From Legionellales bacterium (lineage in GTDB: Bacteria > Pseudomonadota > Gammaproteobacteria > JAHCLG01), in NCBI GenBank assembly GCA_026125385.1, contig JAHCLG010000021.1, forward strand, positions 1-41,565: a stretch of 41,565 nucleotides of DNA, read 5' to 3'. The stretch's first letter is position 1, and the number at the start of each line of letters is the position of its first letter. Below, in pieces: positions 25,299-32,506 of this stretch. The notes beneath the pieces were generated by a model. That model was given only the letters and a program-made list of their open reading frames with translations, had not been told where the DNA came from and made no database searches. Made by a program: the position numbers and the translations under genes.

Positions 25299-25360
25299 CA
25301 TCATTTATTCAAAATAAAACGTTTAATTTTAATCAACATACAAAATTAATTCTTTAAACG

Positions 25361-25392
25361 CATAAATATTCTTTGACGTATTAATATTTATG
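25361..25392. promoter_or_regulatory. Inverted repeat operator candidate over a -35 box
   Basis: CATAAATATT (25361-25370) and AATATTTATG (25383-25392) are perfect 10-base inverted arms, 12 bases apart. The plus-strand TTGACG (25373-25378) lies between them, with a weak -10 TAACTT 17 bases further. A dimeric repressor bound here would block transcription of the small HTH gene at 25462. Confidence 0.5.
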
Positions 25393-25461
25393 TGTTAACT
25401 TCAAACCCAGCAGTGAATTATAGAAATTTATGTTATTGAAATCAGTTGGGGGAAAAGTAAG

Positions 25462-25722
25462 ATGAAGATAAATCAACCTATCATGAATAAAGTGATTCCA
25501 ACCAGTCCGCAAGTTCTGATAGCGGAACTCTTAAGCTTGCGTCAATATAGCATGAGTCGGTTGGCCAATGAGCTTTGCATTTCAAAAGCCTCGATCAGTC
25601 GTTTAATGAATGGCAGTATCAAACAACCTCATAATGCCACTTACCAAAAATTATTATCATTGTATTGTTCGGTATTTTGTAATAATCCTTCCATCACCCA
25701 GGCGCTGGAGCACGAGCACTAA
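25462..25722 (+). CDS. Small XRE-type helix-turn-helix protein (Cro-like position)
   Basis: An 86-residue protein with one HTH: MSRLANELCISKASISRLMNGSIKQPHNATYQKLLSLY. The start at 25462 has GGGGGAAAA a few bases upstream; an in-frame ATG seven codons on has none. It is divergent from the S24 repressor with a 223-base regulatory gap, so the pair has the layout of a phage immunity region. Function beyond DNA binding is not clear. Nothing downstream looks like phage early genes. Confidence 0.75.
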   Translation: MKINQPIMNKVIPTSPQVLIAELLSLRQYSMSRLANELCISKASISRLMNGSIKQPHNATYQKLLSLYCSVFCNNPSITQALEHEH

Positions 25723-25726
25723 ACGT

Positions 25727-25838
25727 CTAGCACAACTTTTCCGAATTCCATGCTGATGTTGTTAGAGACAAATGAATTACACGATCACTGCGTCCCAAAA
25801 AAGCTGCTTGCAAGGGTGTGTAACGTTGTTTGTTGAGA
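25727..25838 (-). pseudogene. Remnant of an ankyrin-repeat gene
   Basis: The minus strand has a 37-codon frame without a start codon reading LNKQRYTPLQAAFLGRSDRV..., which matches the ankyrin consensus (TPLHxAAxxGHxxVV). One base upstream in another frame, ARNHTDVSTNN reads like the end of the previous repeat loop, suggesting a one-base frameshift. Further upstream it meets stop codons. Short and degenerate, so only moderately sure. Confidence 0.4.
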
Positions 25839-25987
25839 CATCAGTATGGTTTCTTGCTAAATGGGCAGAGTATGCTTTACTTAGTTATAGAGCTTGCTCT
25901 AAATCTATTGAAATTGCATATATTATCTGCAAAATTAATAGATGGTAATAACAAAGAATGCTTAGCAGTGTTACAGGGAGTATAACT

Positions 25988-26509
25988 ATGATCGCAACCG
26001 CGGGTTTAGCGTTTTTTCCAAAAATTGTGTCGTTATTTCAATCGTATAATCAACCCACACCGCAACAACAGCAAGCCTTGCAATCGAGTATTAGCACTAG
26101 CAATCAGCATGTTGATATCAGCAAAAAAGCCTTAGAATTATCAGAAAAAGCCAGCGATGCCATTCAAGATATTGAGAAAAAAATTCATGCTATTTTGAAA
26201 TTGGATAAGTTGGATGAAGCAAGCAAACACCAACTTCAGGCAGTGAATAGCGAAATCGATCACATCACACAACAGTTTGAAGTGGCGGGGTTCAATCCCG
26301 AAGCGGCTAACCATTTACAAAGTTTAGTGCAACAGCGGCAAGCCATTATGGGGCTAGATAAATTAAGCTCAGTGGAATTAAATCAATTACAACAGTTACA
26401 AAATACCTTGCAGAGCTTAGGAAAAAATCAGGGTGAACAAGCCTTATCGTTTAAAAATGCGCTGCAAAATTCAGGCACTAATTTATATCAAAAAATTGCG
26501 AGTTTTTAG
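25988..26509 (+). CDS. Coiled-coil protein of unknown function
   Basis: 173 residues from the ATG at 25988, which has GGGAG 7 bases upstream; the in-frame ATG at 25958 has no ribosome-binding site. A short hydrophobic N-terminus (MIATAGLAFFPKIVSLF) could anchor it in a membrane or be a poor signal. The rest is Gln/Leu/Ala-rich and predicted coiled coil (SKKALELSEKASDAIQDIEKKIHAIL; two related segments contain LDKLDEASKHQLQAV and LDKLSSVELNQLQQL). No family recognised. It stands alone, convergent with the O-antigen ligase gene. Confidence 0.65.
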   Translation: MIATAGLAFFPKIVSLFQSYNQPTPQQQQALQSSISTSNQHVDISKKALELSEKASDAIQDIEKKIHAILKLDKLDEASKHQLQAVNSEIDHITQQFEVAGFNPEAANHLQSLVQQRQAIMGLDKLSSVELNQLQQLQNTLQSLGKNQGEQALSFKNALQNSGTNLYQKIASF

Positions 26510-26649
26510 CAAGGAGATTTTATCCAGGCTCTAAGCGTGAGTAAAACCATCAACACGATTATACCTGACGCACTTAACATGAGGTGAGCATCTTGAAGTG
26601 CCACTCATCTTTAAAAGAATATACCGCTCGTGATCTTTTCGTAATCTTT

Positions 26650-27912
26650 TTATCCCGCATTTTCATTGGCGCGGGGTATATTCTGCGGCAGCGCTGCAAA
26701 AAATAAACTCGTGAATATCACCAAAAAATAGCCCGTCGTCGATAAAAATAAAAAGCTATCGCAGGTTGCACCCACCGCGAAGGCTATGAGCATGGCCTGG
26801 GCGAGTGGTGTTAACTCCTTGCCTAAACCATGACTATAACGCCAAATTTGCCAAAATAAAAATAACAGTAATCCGAGTCCGACTACGCCAAATTGGAATA
26901 GGGTGATTAAATATTCGTTATGTGGATCGTTTAAACCATCGGGAAAATTAGGTGTATGTTCAACTTTTTTATTGTAACGCAAATAGAAACTACCCACCCC
27001 ACTGCCAAGAATCGGATATTCTTTGATGAGTTGCAGGCTATTCGTCAGAAACGTTAAGCGCAAACCCAAGGAATTATTATCGAGTTGATGAACTTTGTAT
27101 TGATCGACATTTTCCGACGCTGCTCGAATTTCGTTTTTAAAAATACTTGAATAATGATAACAAGCTAAAAAACCCAAAGGGATAATAATTAAAGTTGTGA
27201 TAATGCCACGCCAATGCCATTTTTGCCATGACAATAAGATGAGTAATGCGGCAGAAATTAAATAGCCTGTTCTTCCAGAATTAATAAAATAAATTTGAAA
27301 GATAATCAGGGCTAATAATAATACATATATCAATAAGCGCCACCCATGCTTGGCAAACACTCTGAGTGCAATAATATAAGCGGCAAACGACATTAAAAAG
27401 CTAGTTTCAATATGATTTTTAAAAATAGTCCCGTCATCCACACTGGGATCGCTGTGGAGGATACCAAGCCATTTTGCATACGATAAAATTAAGGTGATTA
27501 ACATAGCGATAAGAAATAAATTAATCCCACGATTTCGCCATTCTGCCTCACTAAATAATGGCATCAGTAAGGGAATAAACAGTAATTTTGCATAGCGATG
27601 TAATCCTTGGCCAATGTCTATCGCCCTACCTTGGCTATAAAGCGCGCTCACGCTAATCAATAGAAAATACATAAGCACAGCAATGGTAATAGGATTTTTA
27701 ATGACGCGATTAAATTTTTCATATAAATTTCCAGCAATTATCGACAATAGCACAGCTGTCACTAAACATACATTCATGGCAAGAACGTTGATGGGTAAAA
27801 AAAGTAGCGTGGCGATGGCGGCGAGTTTACTAAGATAATCGGCAGCATAACGCCATCCTGAGTAATTAAACTGTGGGTTAGTTAAAAGCTTATCCGTTTG
27901 CAAAAATCTCAT
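26650..27912 (-). CDS. O-antigen ligase / polymerase-family membrane protein
   Basis: A 420-residue polytopic protein with about 11 hydrophobic segments, of the Wzy/WaaL family (PF04932-like). The large periplasmic loop carries GLRLTFLTNSLQLIKEYPILGSGVGSFY and the NDPHNEYLITLFQFGVVGLG motif with the conserved His. Such proteins transfer undecaprenyl-linked O-antigen to lipid A-core, or polymerise repeat units, on the periplasmic face. WaaL against Wzy cannot be settled by eye. It is divergent from a polysaccharide deacetylase, which also acts on surface sugars. No other LPS genes are in the window. Confidence 0.87.
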   Translation of the reverse strand: MRFLQTDKLLTNPQFNYSGWRYAADYLSKLAAIATLLFLPINVLAMNVCLVTAVLLSIIAGNLYEKFNRVIKNPITIAVLMYFLLISVSALYSQGRAIDIGQGLHRYAKLLFIPLLMPLFSEAEWRNRGINLFLIAMLITLILSYAKWLGILHSDPSVDDGTIFKNHIETSFLMSFAAYIIALRVFAKHGWRLLIYVLLLALIIFQIYFINSGRTGYLISAALLILLSWQKWHWRGIITTLIIIPLGFLACYHYSSIFKNEIRAASENVDQYKVHQLDNNSLGLRLTFLTNSLQLIKEYPILGSGVGSFYLRYNKKVEHTPNFPDGLNDPHNEYLITLFQFGVVGLGLLLFLFWQIWRYSHGLGKELTPLAQAMLIAFAVGATCDSFLFLSTTGYFLVIFTSLFFAALPQNIPRANENAG

Positions 27913-27982
27913 CTCACTGGTTGTTTTCGCGCTTTACCTTAACGCGTTCAGAAAATTAAATGAAGCTTGGAGTGTGCATTAA

Positions 27983-28025
27983 TCGACAAGGCGAGTCAAG
28001 ATTGTCGAGCAAAAACTGTCGACAA
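27983..28025. promoter_or_regulatory. Three mutually complementary 7-mers in a divergent promoter region
   Basis: TCGACAA (27983-27989), TTGTCGA (28002-28008) and TCGACAA (28019-28025) let the middle copy pair with either neighbour. They lie between the divergent O-antigen ligase and deacetylase genes. They could be an operator array or alternative hairpins. Confidence 0.35.
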
Positions 28026-28066
28026 CTCTAGATGTGAGGCATTGACTTCAGTAGAATAAGCCTTGA

Positions 28067-28831
28067 ATGATGACTGCGGGCGTTTCAAGTGTGTTATTAA
28101 TTTTAATGTATCATCGTATTTCCAATACTGGCATTCCCAATGACGTGGAAAAATTTTCCGATCATCTACGCTATTTAGCTCGGCATTATCCACTGATTTC
28201 TCCAGGCGATCCGCTGCATCCACGGCGATTATCAGTGTGTTTAACGTTTGACGATGCCTACGCTGATTTTTATCATGTGGTTTTCCCCTTATTACGAGAA
28301 TTATCGATTCCAGCAGTGCTGGGCGTACCGGTATACTATATTGTGGAAACCACCTCACAGCCTAGTCAATCAAGATTAGCCATTTCTCCACAAGATGCTT
28401 TTAACCCCTCCATTTATGCTAACGCTGCACCCTTTTGTACATGGCAAGAATTACGAGAAATGGCTGGCACGGAGTGGGTAAAAGTCGCTTCGCATTCGTT
28501 TCATCATCCCACATTAACGGCACAGGATGTGGATTTATTTCAAGAAATTAATCACTCTAAATATGTGTTAGAAAATCAATTAAATCAAACCATCGATACC
28601 TTTATTTATCCCTATGGCCAAATGAATAAGTTGGTTCATGCTGAAGTTAAGCAGCAGTATCGCTATATTATGCGGGTAGGGTCAGCGTTAAATTATAATT
28701 GGATCAATAAAAATAATTTATTATATCGCGTTGATGCCGATCATTTTTGGCCAATGCAAAAACTTTGGAGCTTGGGCGATAGGGCACATTATTTTTTTAA
28801 ATTTTTATTCAATCAGCTACGAGGAAAATAA
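28067..28831 (+). CDS. Polysaccharide deacetylase (NodB homology domain)
   Basis: A 254-residue carbohydrate esterase family 4 protein. Motif 1 is LTFDDAYADF with the catalytic Asp pair, motif 2 is SHSFHHPTL with the zinc-binding His residues, and FIYPYGQMN is motif 3. MYHRIS near the N-terminus is typical of this subgroup. No signal peptide is evident, so it may act in the cytosol on a lipid-linked sugar, or the start may lie elsewhere; no clear ribosome-binding site precedes the double ATG at 28067/28070. It is followed by a cation antiporter gene after 7 bases. Confidence 0.88.
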   Translation: MMTAGVSSVLLILMYHRISNTGIPNDVEKFSDHLRYLARHYPLISPGDPLHPRRLSVCLTFDDAYADFYHVVFPLLRELSIPAVLGVPVYYIVETTSQPSQSRLAISPQDAFNPSIYANAAPFCTWQELREMAGTEWVKVASHSFHHPTLTAQDVDLFQEINHSKYVLENQLNQTIDTFIYPYGQMNKLVHAEVKQQYRYIMRVGSALNYNWINKNNLLYRVDADHFWPMQKLWSLGDRAHYFFKFLFNQLRGK

Positions 28832-28838
28832 AACATCT

Positions 28839-30020
28839 ATGACTCACGACCCTATTATTTTTGCCCTATTTTTAATTTTTGCTGGCGCTGCGGTAATTGC
28901 AACAATCGTGCTCTACACTCGTCAATCTTTATTGGTCGCTTATATGTTATTGGGCGCTATGCTGGGTCCGTGGGGGTTAAACTGGTTTTCAGATTCAATG
29001 TTAGTGTCGCAAGTCGGCAATGTCGGAATTATATTTTTACTCTTTTTAATGGGACTCAGTTTAAAACCCAGTAATTTATTTAAAATGTTACAAAAAACCA
29101 CGATAATTACTTTAATCAGCTCACTAATATTTTTATTTATAGGCTTTTTACTCAGCCGATTATTTGGCTACACCTGGAATGAATCGCTGCTAGTTGGCGC
29201 GGCGATGATGTTCTCCTCCACCATTATTGGGATTAAATTATTACCCACCACCATTTTGCATCACCAGCATACTGGGGAGGTGATGATCAGTATTTTACTA
29301 ATGCAAGATATTATTGCCATCATCGTGTTATTGATTCTGCACGGTTTGGAGAGTGGAGGTTTTCATCTGGTTGAATTTATCAAAATGTTGTTTGCCTTAC
29401 CCTTATTATTGGGAATTGCTTTTTTAGGAACCCGTTTTTTTTTATTACGCTTAATTCGTCGTTTCGATCGCATTCAAGAATATATTTTTTTAATTTCGAT
29501 TGCTTGGTGCTTAAGTATGGGAATTTTAGCTGATGAGCTGGGTTTGTCGGCTGAAATTGGCGCTTTTATTGCAGGCGTTTCTTTAGCTACTAATCCGGTC
29601 TCTATTTATATTGCAGAAAGTTTGAAACCCTTACGCGATTTCTTTTTAATTATGTTTTTCTTTGCCATTGGGGCAAGTTTTAATATTCATTATTTTCCAC
29701 AAGTGATAATTCCCGCGTGTGTGTTGGCAGCCGCGATGCTAATTGCTAAACCCTGGGTATTTCGTTTTTTATTAATTCGTGTCGGAGAAGTGCAACACAT
29801 TGCCACAGAAATTGCTTTTCGCTTAGGACAGTTGAGTGAATTTTCATTATTGATTACCTACTTGGCATTAAATACTTTTTCAGGAAAACAGTTAATTGCA
29901 TCACCTGCGGCCTATTTAATTCAGGCCGCCACCATAGTAACCTTTATTGTATCTTCGTACGTGGTGATTTTTCGTTATCCAACGCCCATTGCTTTATCCG
30001 ATAAATTACGGCGAGATTAA
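28839..30020 (+). CDS. Monovalent cation:proton antiporter, CPA2 family
   Basis: 393 residues from the ATG at 28839 (MTHDPIIFALFLIF); the longer open frame runs back into the deacetylase gene and was rejected. About 12 hydrophobic segments. The Na/H exchanger pattern is seen in LLGAMLGPWGLNWF, LFLMGLSLKP and ADELGLSAEIGAFIAGVSLA, as in KefC/YbaL-type proteins. The C-terminal TrkA-N (RCK) domain of KefC is missing, so nucleotide or glutathione gating is not expected. It exchanges K+ or Na+ for H+ across the inner membrane. The gene is 2 bases from ampD and likely in one transcript. Confidence 0.9.
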   Translation: MTHDPIIFALFLIFAGAAVIATIVLYTRQSLLVAYMLLGAMLGPWGLNWFSDSMLVSQVGNVGIIFLLFLMGLSLKPSNLFKMLQKTTIITLISSLIFLFIGFLLSRLFGYTWNESLLVGAAMMFSSTIIGIKLLPTTILHHQHTGEVMISILLMQDIIAIIVLLILHGLESGGFHLVEFIKMLFALPLLLGIAFLGTRFFLLRLIRRFDRIQEYIFLISIAWCLSMGILADELGLSAEIGAFIAGVSLATNPVSIYIAESLKPLRDFFLIMFFFAIGASFNIHYFPQVIIPACVLAAAMLIAKPWVFRFLLIRVGEVQHIATEIAFRLGQLSEFSLLITYLALNTFSGKQLIASPAAYLIQAATIVTFIVSSYVVIFRYPTPIALSDKLRRD

Positions 30021-30022
30021 AG

Positions 30023-30571
30023 ATGAAAATTCAACAGCATTATTTTACTGCCATGCCCTTTATTCCTTCACCGAATTTTAACGAGCGCCCAGCCAATACC
30101 ACTATCGATCTAATTGTTATTCACGCGATTTCTTTGCCGCCCGATCAATTTGGCGGTAATTTTATTGAAGCCTTTTTCTTAAATCAATTAAACACCACAT
30201 TACATCCTTATTTTCAAACGCTCAGCGGAATACAAGTCTCAGCGCATGTGGTGATCTATCGCGATGGCACATGTCAACAATTTGTACCTTTGGATAAACG
30301 TGCCTGGCATGCGGGTCAATCAAGTTTTGCCGGTAGAGAAAATTGTAATGATTTTTCGATTGGCATTGAGCTTGAAGGCAGTGATCAGCAACCTTATACC
30401 GCTATACAATATACGCAATTGCAAGCCGTGGTTAATTGTTTACTTGCGAATTATCCGGCGATTACGCATGATAGGATTGTGGGGCATTGCGATATTGCAC
30501 CAAATCGTAAAACCGACCCAGGTCCTCATTTCGATTGGGAACGTTTTAAAAATGGTTTATCAAAAACCTAA
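30023..30571 (+). CDS. ampD: 1,6-anhydro-N-acetylmuramyl-L-alanine amidase AmpD
   Basis: A cytosolic zinc amidase that splits the peptide from anhydro-muropeptides during cell-wall recycling. At 182 residues it has the family length. Zinc ligands are His34 (IVIHAIS), His155 (GHCDIAP) and Asp165 (KTDPGP), in the same places as in E. coli AmpD. SIGIELEGSD holds the catalytic Glu. There is no signal peptide, which fits a cytosolic enzyme. ampE follows 66 bases later, the usual ampDE pair. A TATAAT at 30582-30587 could start a separate ampE transcript. Confidence 0.96.
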   Translation: MKIQQHYFTAMPFIPSPNFNERPANTTIDLIVIHAISLPPDQFGGNFIEAFFLNQLNTTLHPYFQTLSGIQVSAHVVIYRDGTCQQFVPLDKRAWHAGQSSFAGRENCNDFSIGIELEGSDQQPYTAIQYTQLQAVVNCLLANYPAITHDRIVGHCDIAPNRKTDPGPHFDWERFKNGLSKT

Positions 30572-30637
30572 CACAGTGCGCTATAATTACCTGAACCAAG
30601 GTGGATTAACCATCCGCATCATACACAAGGACTTACC

Positions 30638-31504
30638 ATGTTTACATTATTTGTTGTCATTATAACATTGATGTTTGAATATGCCGTGGGATTTAATCCC
30701 CAATTTCGCTGTTATTTTTGGTTTGAGAGTTATTTAAATTTATTGCAACCTTGGGTTAAGCGAATTTCTAAATGGCGCGAATGGTCGGGTTACATTGCCT
30801 TTATGCTGCCTATTTTACTGCTCACCTTATTTTTTAATTGGCTTTTTTGTGAATGGATTTGGGGTTTGGTCGGATTATTATTTAATATTGCCATTTTAAT
30901 TTATTGTCTTGGGCCTCGCGATTTATTACTACAATTTGGCTTATATAAAGAAGCCTATGAACGTGGCGATAACGTTGCTGCCAATCAACATTTACAAACG
31001 ATGATCGAAGCACCAATTAACGCAGATGAATTAACTGCCAACCGCGAATTATCTCATCATTTATTCATACAAGCGAATCAACGAATTTTTGCCGTATTAT
31101 TTTGGTATAGCATTTTAGGGGTAGTAGGTGCAGTACTCTATCGTTTTACCGTGATTTTTAAAAATATTGCTCAGCGCGAAAGTAGTGATTACGGTTTATA
31201 TGCAGCTGTCACTCAATGCGTGCAAACGTTAATGGATTTTATCCCCGCCCGCTTAGTAGGACTTGCCTACGCTTGCGCAGGCGATTTTGTGCGCGGCTTT
31301 AATGCCTGGCGCGAATTTGCATGGGGTAATTTGCACAGCAGCTACGAATTATTAAAAGCCTGTGGTATCGGTGCAATTGCCGCGTCTAAACGCGCCAAAT
31401 CGGGATTGGCTGAAAATGTTGCTGCGATTGAATTAATACAACGCAGTATTTGGTTGTGGGTGATTGTTTACGCTTTAATTATATTTTTTGGATGGTTACT
31501 CTAA
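30638..31504 (+). CDS. ampE: Inner-membrane protein AmpE
   Basis: A 288-residue membrane protein of the CobD/AmpE-like family, a companion of AmpD in beta-lactamase and cell-wall signalling in some enterobacteria; its biochemical role is not well defined. AAGGA lies 6 bases before the ATG. Hydrophobic segments lie at the N-terminus, near residues 50-90 (IAFMLPILLLTLFFNWLF and GLVGLLFNIAILIY), near residue 150 and at the C-terminus. Family motifs LGPRDLLLQF, YEAF-like YKEAYERGD and RLVGLAYACAGDF are visible. Its end overlaps the BtuF-like gene by 13 bases. Confidence 0.9.
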   Translation: MFTLFVVIITLMFEYAVGFNPQFRCYFWFESYLNLLQPWVKRISKWREWSGYIAFMLPILLLTLFFNWLFCEWIWGLVGLLFNIAILIYCLGPRDLLLQFGLYKEAYERGDNVAANQHLQTMIEAPINADELTANRELSHHLFIQANQRIFAVLFWYSILGVVGAVLYRFTVIFKNIAQRESSDYGLYAAVTQCVQTLMDFIPARLVGLAYACAGDFVRGFNAWREFAWGNLHSSYELLKACGIGAIAASKRAKSGLAENVAAIELIQRSIWLWVIVYALIIFFGWLL

Positions 31505-32391
31505 TTATAAATAATTTTATAAATAATTTATTCAAGCTGATTATCGCAGGGATTATTTTTATTTTAAACCCAGTTTATGCCAACATTATCGTCCGCGATG
31601 ATGTTGGTAATATTGTTACTATCGCAAAACCTGCCACTCGCATCGTGAGTCTTGCTCCGCATTTAACAGAAATGATTTATGCGCTCAAGGCAGGTCAACA
31701 ATTAATTGCGGTGAGTACTTACAGCAATTTTCCCCCGGCCGCGCAAAAACTTCCGGTGATTGGCAGCGATCACGGTTTAGATTTAGAACGCATTCTCGCC
31801 CTACATCCCGATTTAATTTTAGCTTGGCATTCCGGCAATCCGCGCGATGAAATTCAACAATTAAAAAAAATGGGGATCGCTGTTTATGAAAATAATCCAC
31901 AACAATTAAATGAAATTGCTCATACCTTGCAAAACCTGGGCAAATTAACCGGACATGAGAGCTTGGCCAATACCTTGACAAAACAATTTAATCAGCAGCT
32001 AAGCGATTTAAAAAAAATGTATCACTCATCTCATCCGCTGCGCGTATTTTTTGAAATTTGGCATCAACCTTTAATCACGATAGGTCATCCACATTATATT
32101 AATCAAGCGATTGAATTATGCGGAGGAAAAAATATTTTTGCAGACGAATCTCTTGCCACCTTTCAAACTACACCAGAAGCGGTATTGGCACGCAATCCAC
32201 AAATTATTATTGCAAGCTCAGACGATCCCAATTGGCAAAAAACCTGGCGTTTATTTACAACGATGGCAGCGGTCAAACACCACCACTTATTTACCCTCAA
32301 TGCCGATTTAATCGAACGCCCAGGCCCTCGTTTGATTCAGGGGATTAAACAACTCTGCGCGATGGTGAGTGATGCTTCGAGAGAGGGGTAG
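31492..32391 (+). CDS. BtuF-like periplasmic substrate-binding protein (cobalamin type)
   Basis: About 299 residues with an N-terminal signal (LFKLIIAGIIFILNPVYA), so exported. The mature part fits the periplasmic binding-protein family of vitamin B12 and siderophore ABC transporters: PATRIVSLAPHLTEMIYALKAGQQLIAVS, LDLERILALHPDLILAW and the end IERPGPRLIQGIKQL are typical of BtuF. The start at 31492 overlaps ampE by 13 bases and has a weak ribosome-binding site, so coupling to ampE is likely. No btuC or btuD gene lies beside it; the permease must be elsewhere or absent. Substrate (cobalamin against iron chelates) is not certain. Confidence 0.88.
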   Translation: MVTLIINNFINNLFKLIIAGIIFILNPVYANIIVRDDVGNIVTIAKPATRIVSLAPHLTEMIYALKAGQQLIAVSTYSNFPPAAQKLPVIGSDHGLDLERILALHPDLILAWHSGNPRDEIQQLKKMGIAVYENNPQQLNEIAHTLQNLGKLTGHESLANTLTKQFNQQLSDLKKMYHSSHPLRVFFEIWHQPLITIGHPHYINQAIELCGGKNIFADESLATFQTTPEAVLARNPQIIIASSDDPNWQKTWRLFTTMAAVKHHHLFTLNADLIERPGPRLIQGIKQLCAMVSDASREG

Positions 32392-32452
32392 TCTAAAAAA
32401 TTTTTAACTGATGGTGATGAGGTAACCATTCTGTTAGCCGATTTAATTACTC

Positions 32453-32482
32453 CAGGAGTTTCGCGCAAGTGCGAAACTCCTG
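32453..32482. repeat. Short palindrome, copy 2 (GGAGTTTCGCAC type)
   Basis: The core GGAGTTTCGCGC-AA-GTGCGAAACTCC has one G/T pair and is extended by CA/TG outside. It is the same element as at 726-751. It lies between the convergent BtuF-like and 816-residue protein genes and could end both transcripts. Confidence 0.7.
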
Positions 32483-32506
32483 TATTCATGCAACTTGGAT
32501 TTTAGC

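Noticed and set aside
24564-25722. Prophage
   Set aside because: Only the repressor and a small HTH protein are present; no integrase, structural or lysis genes lie nearby.
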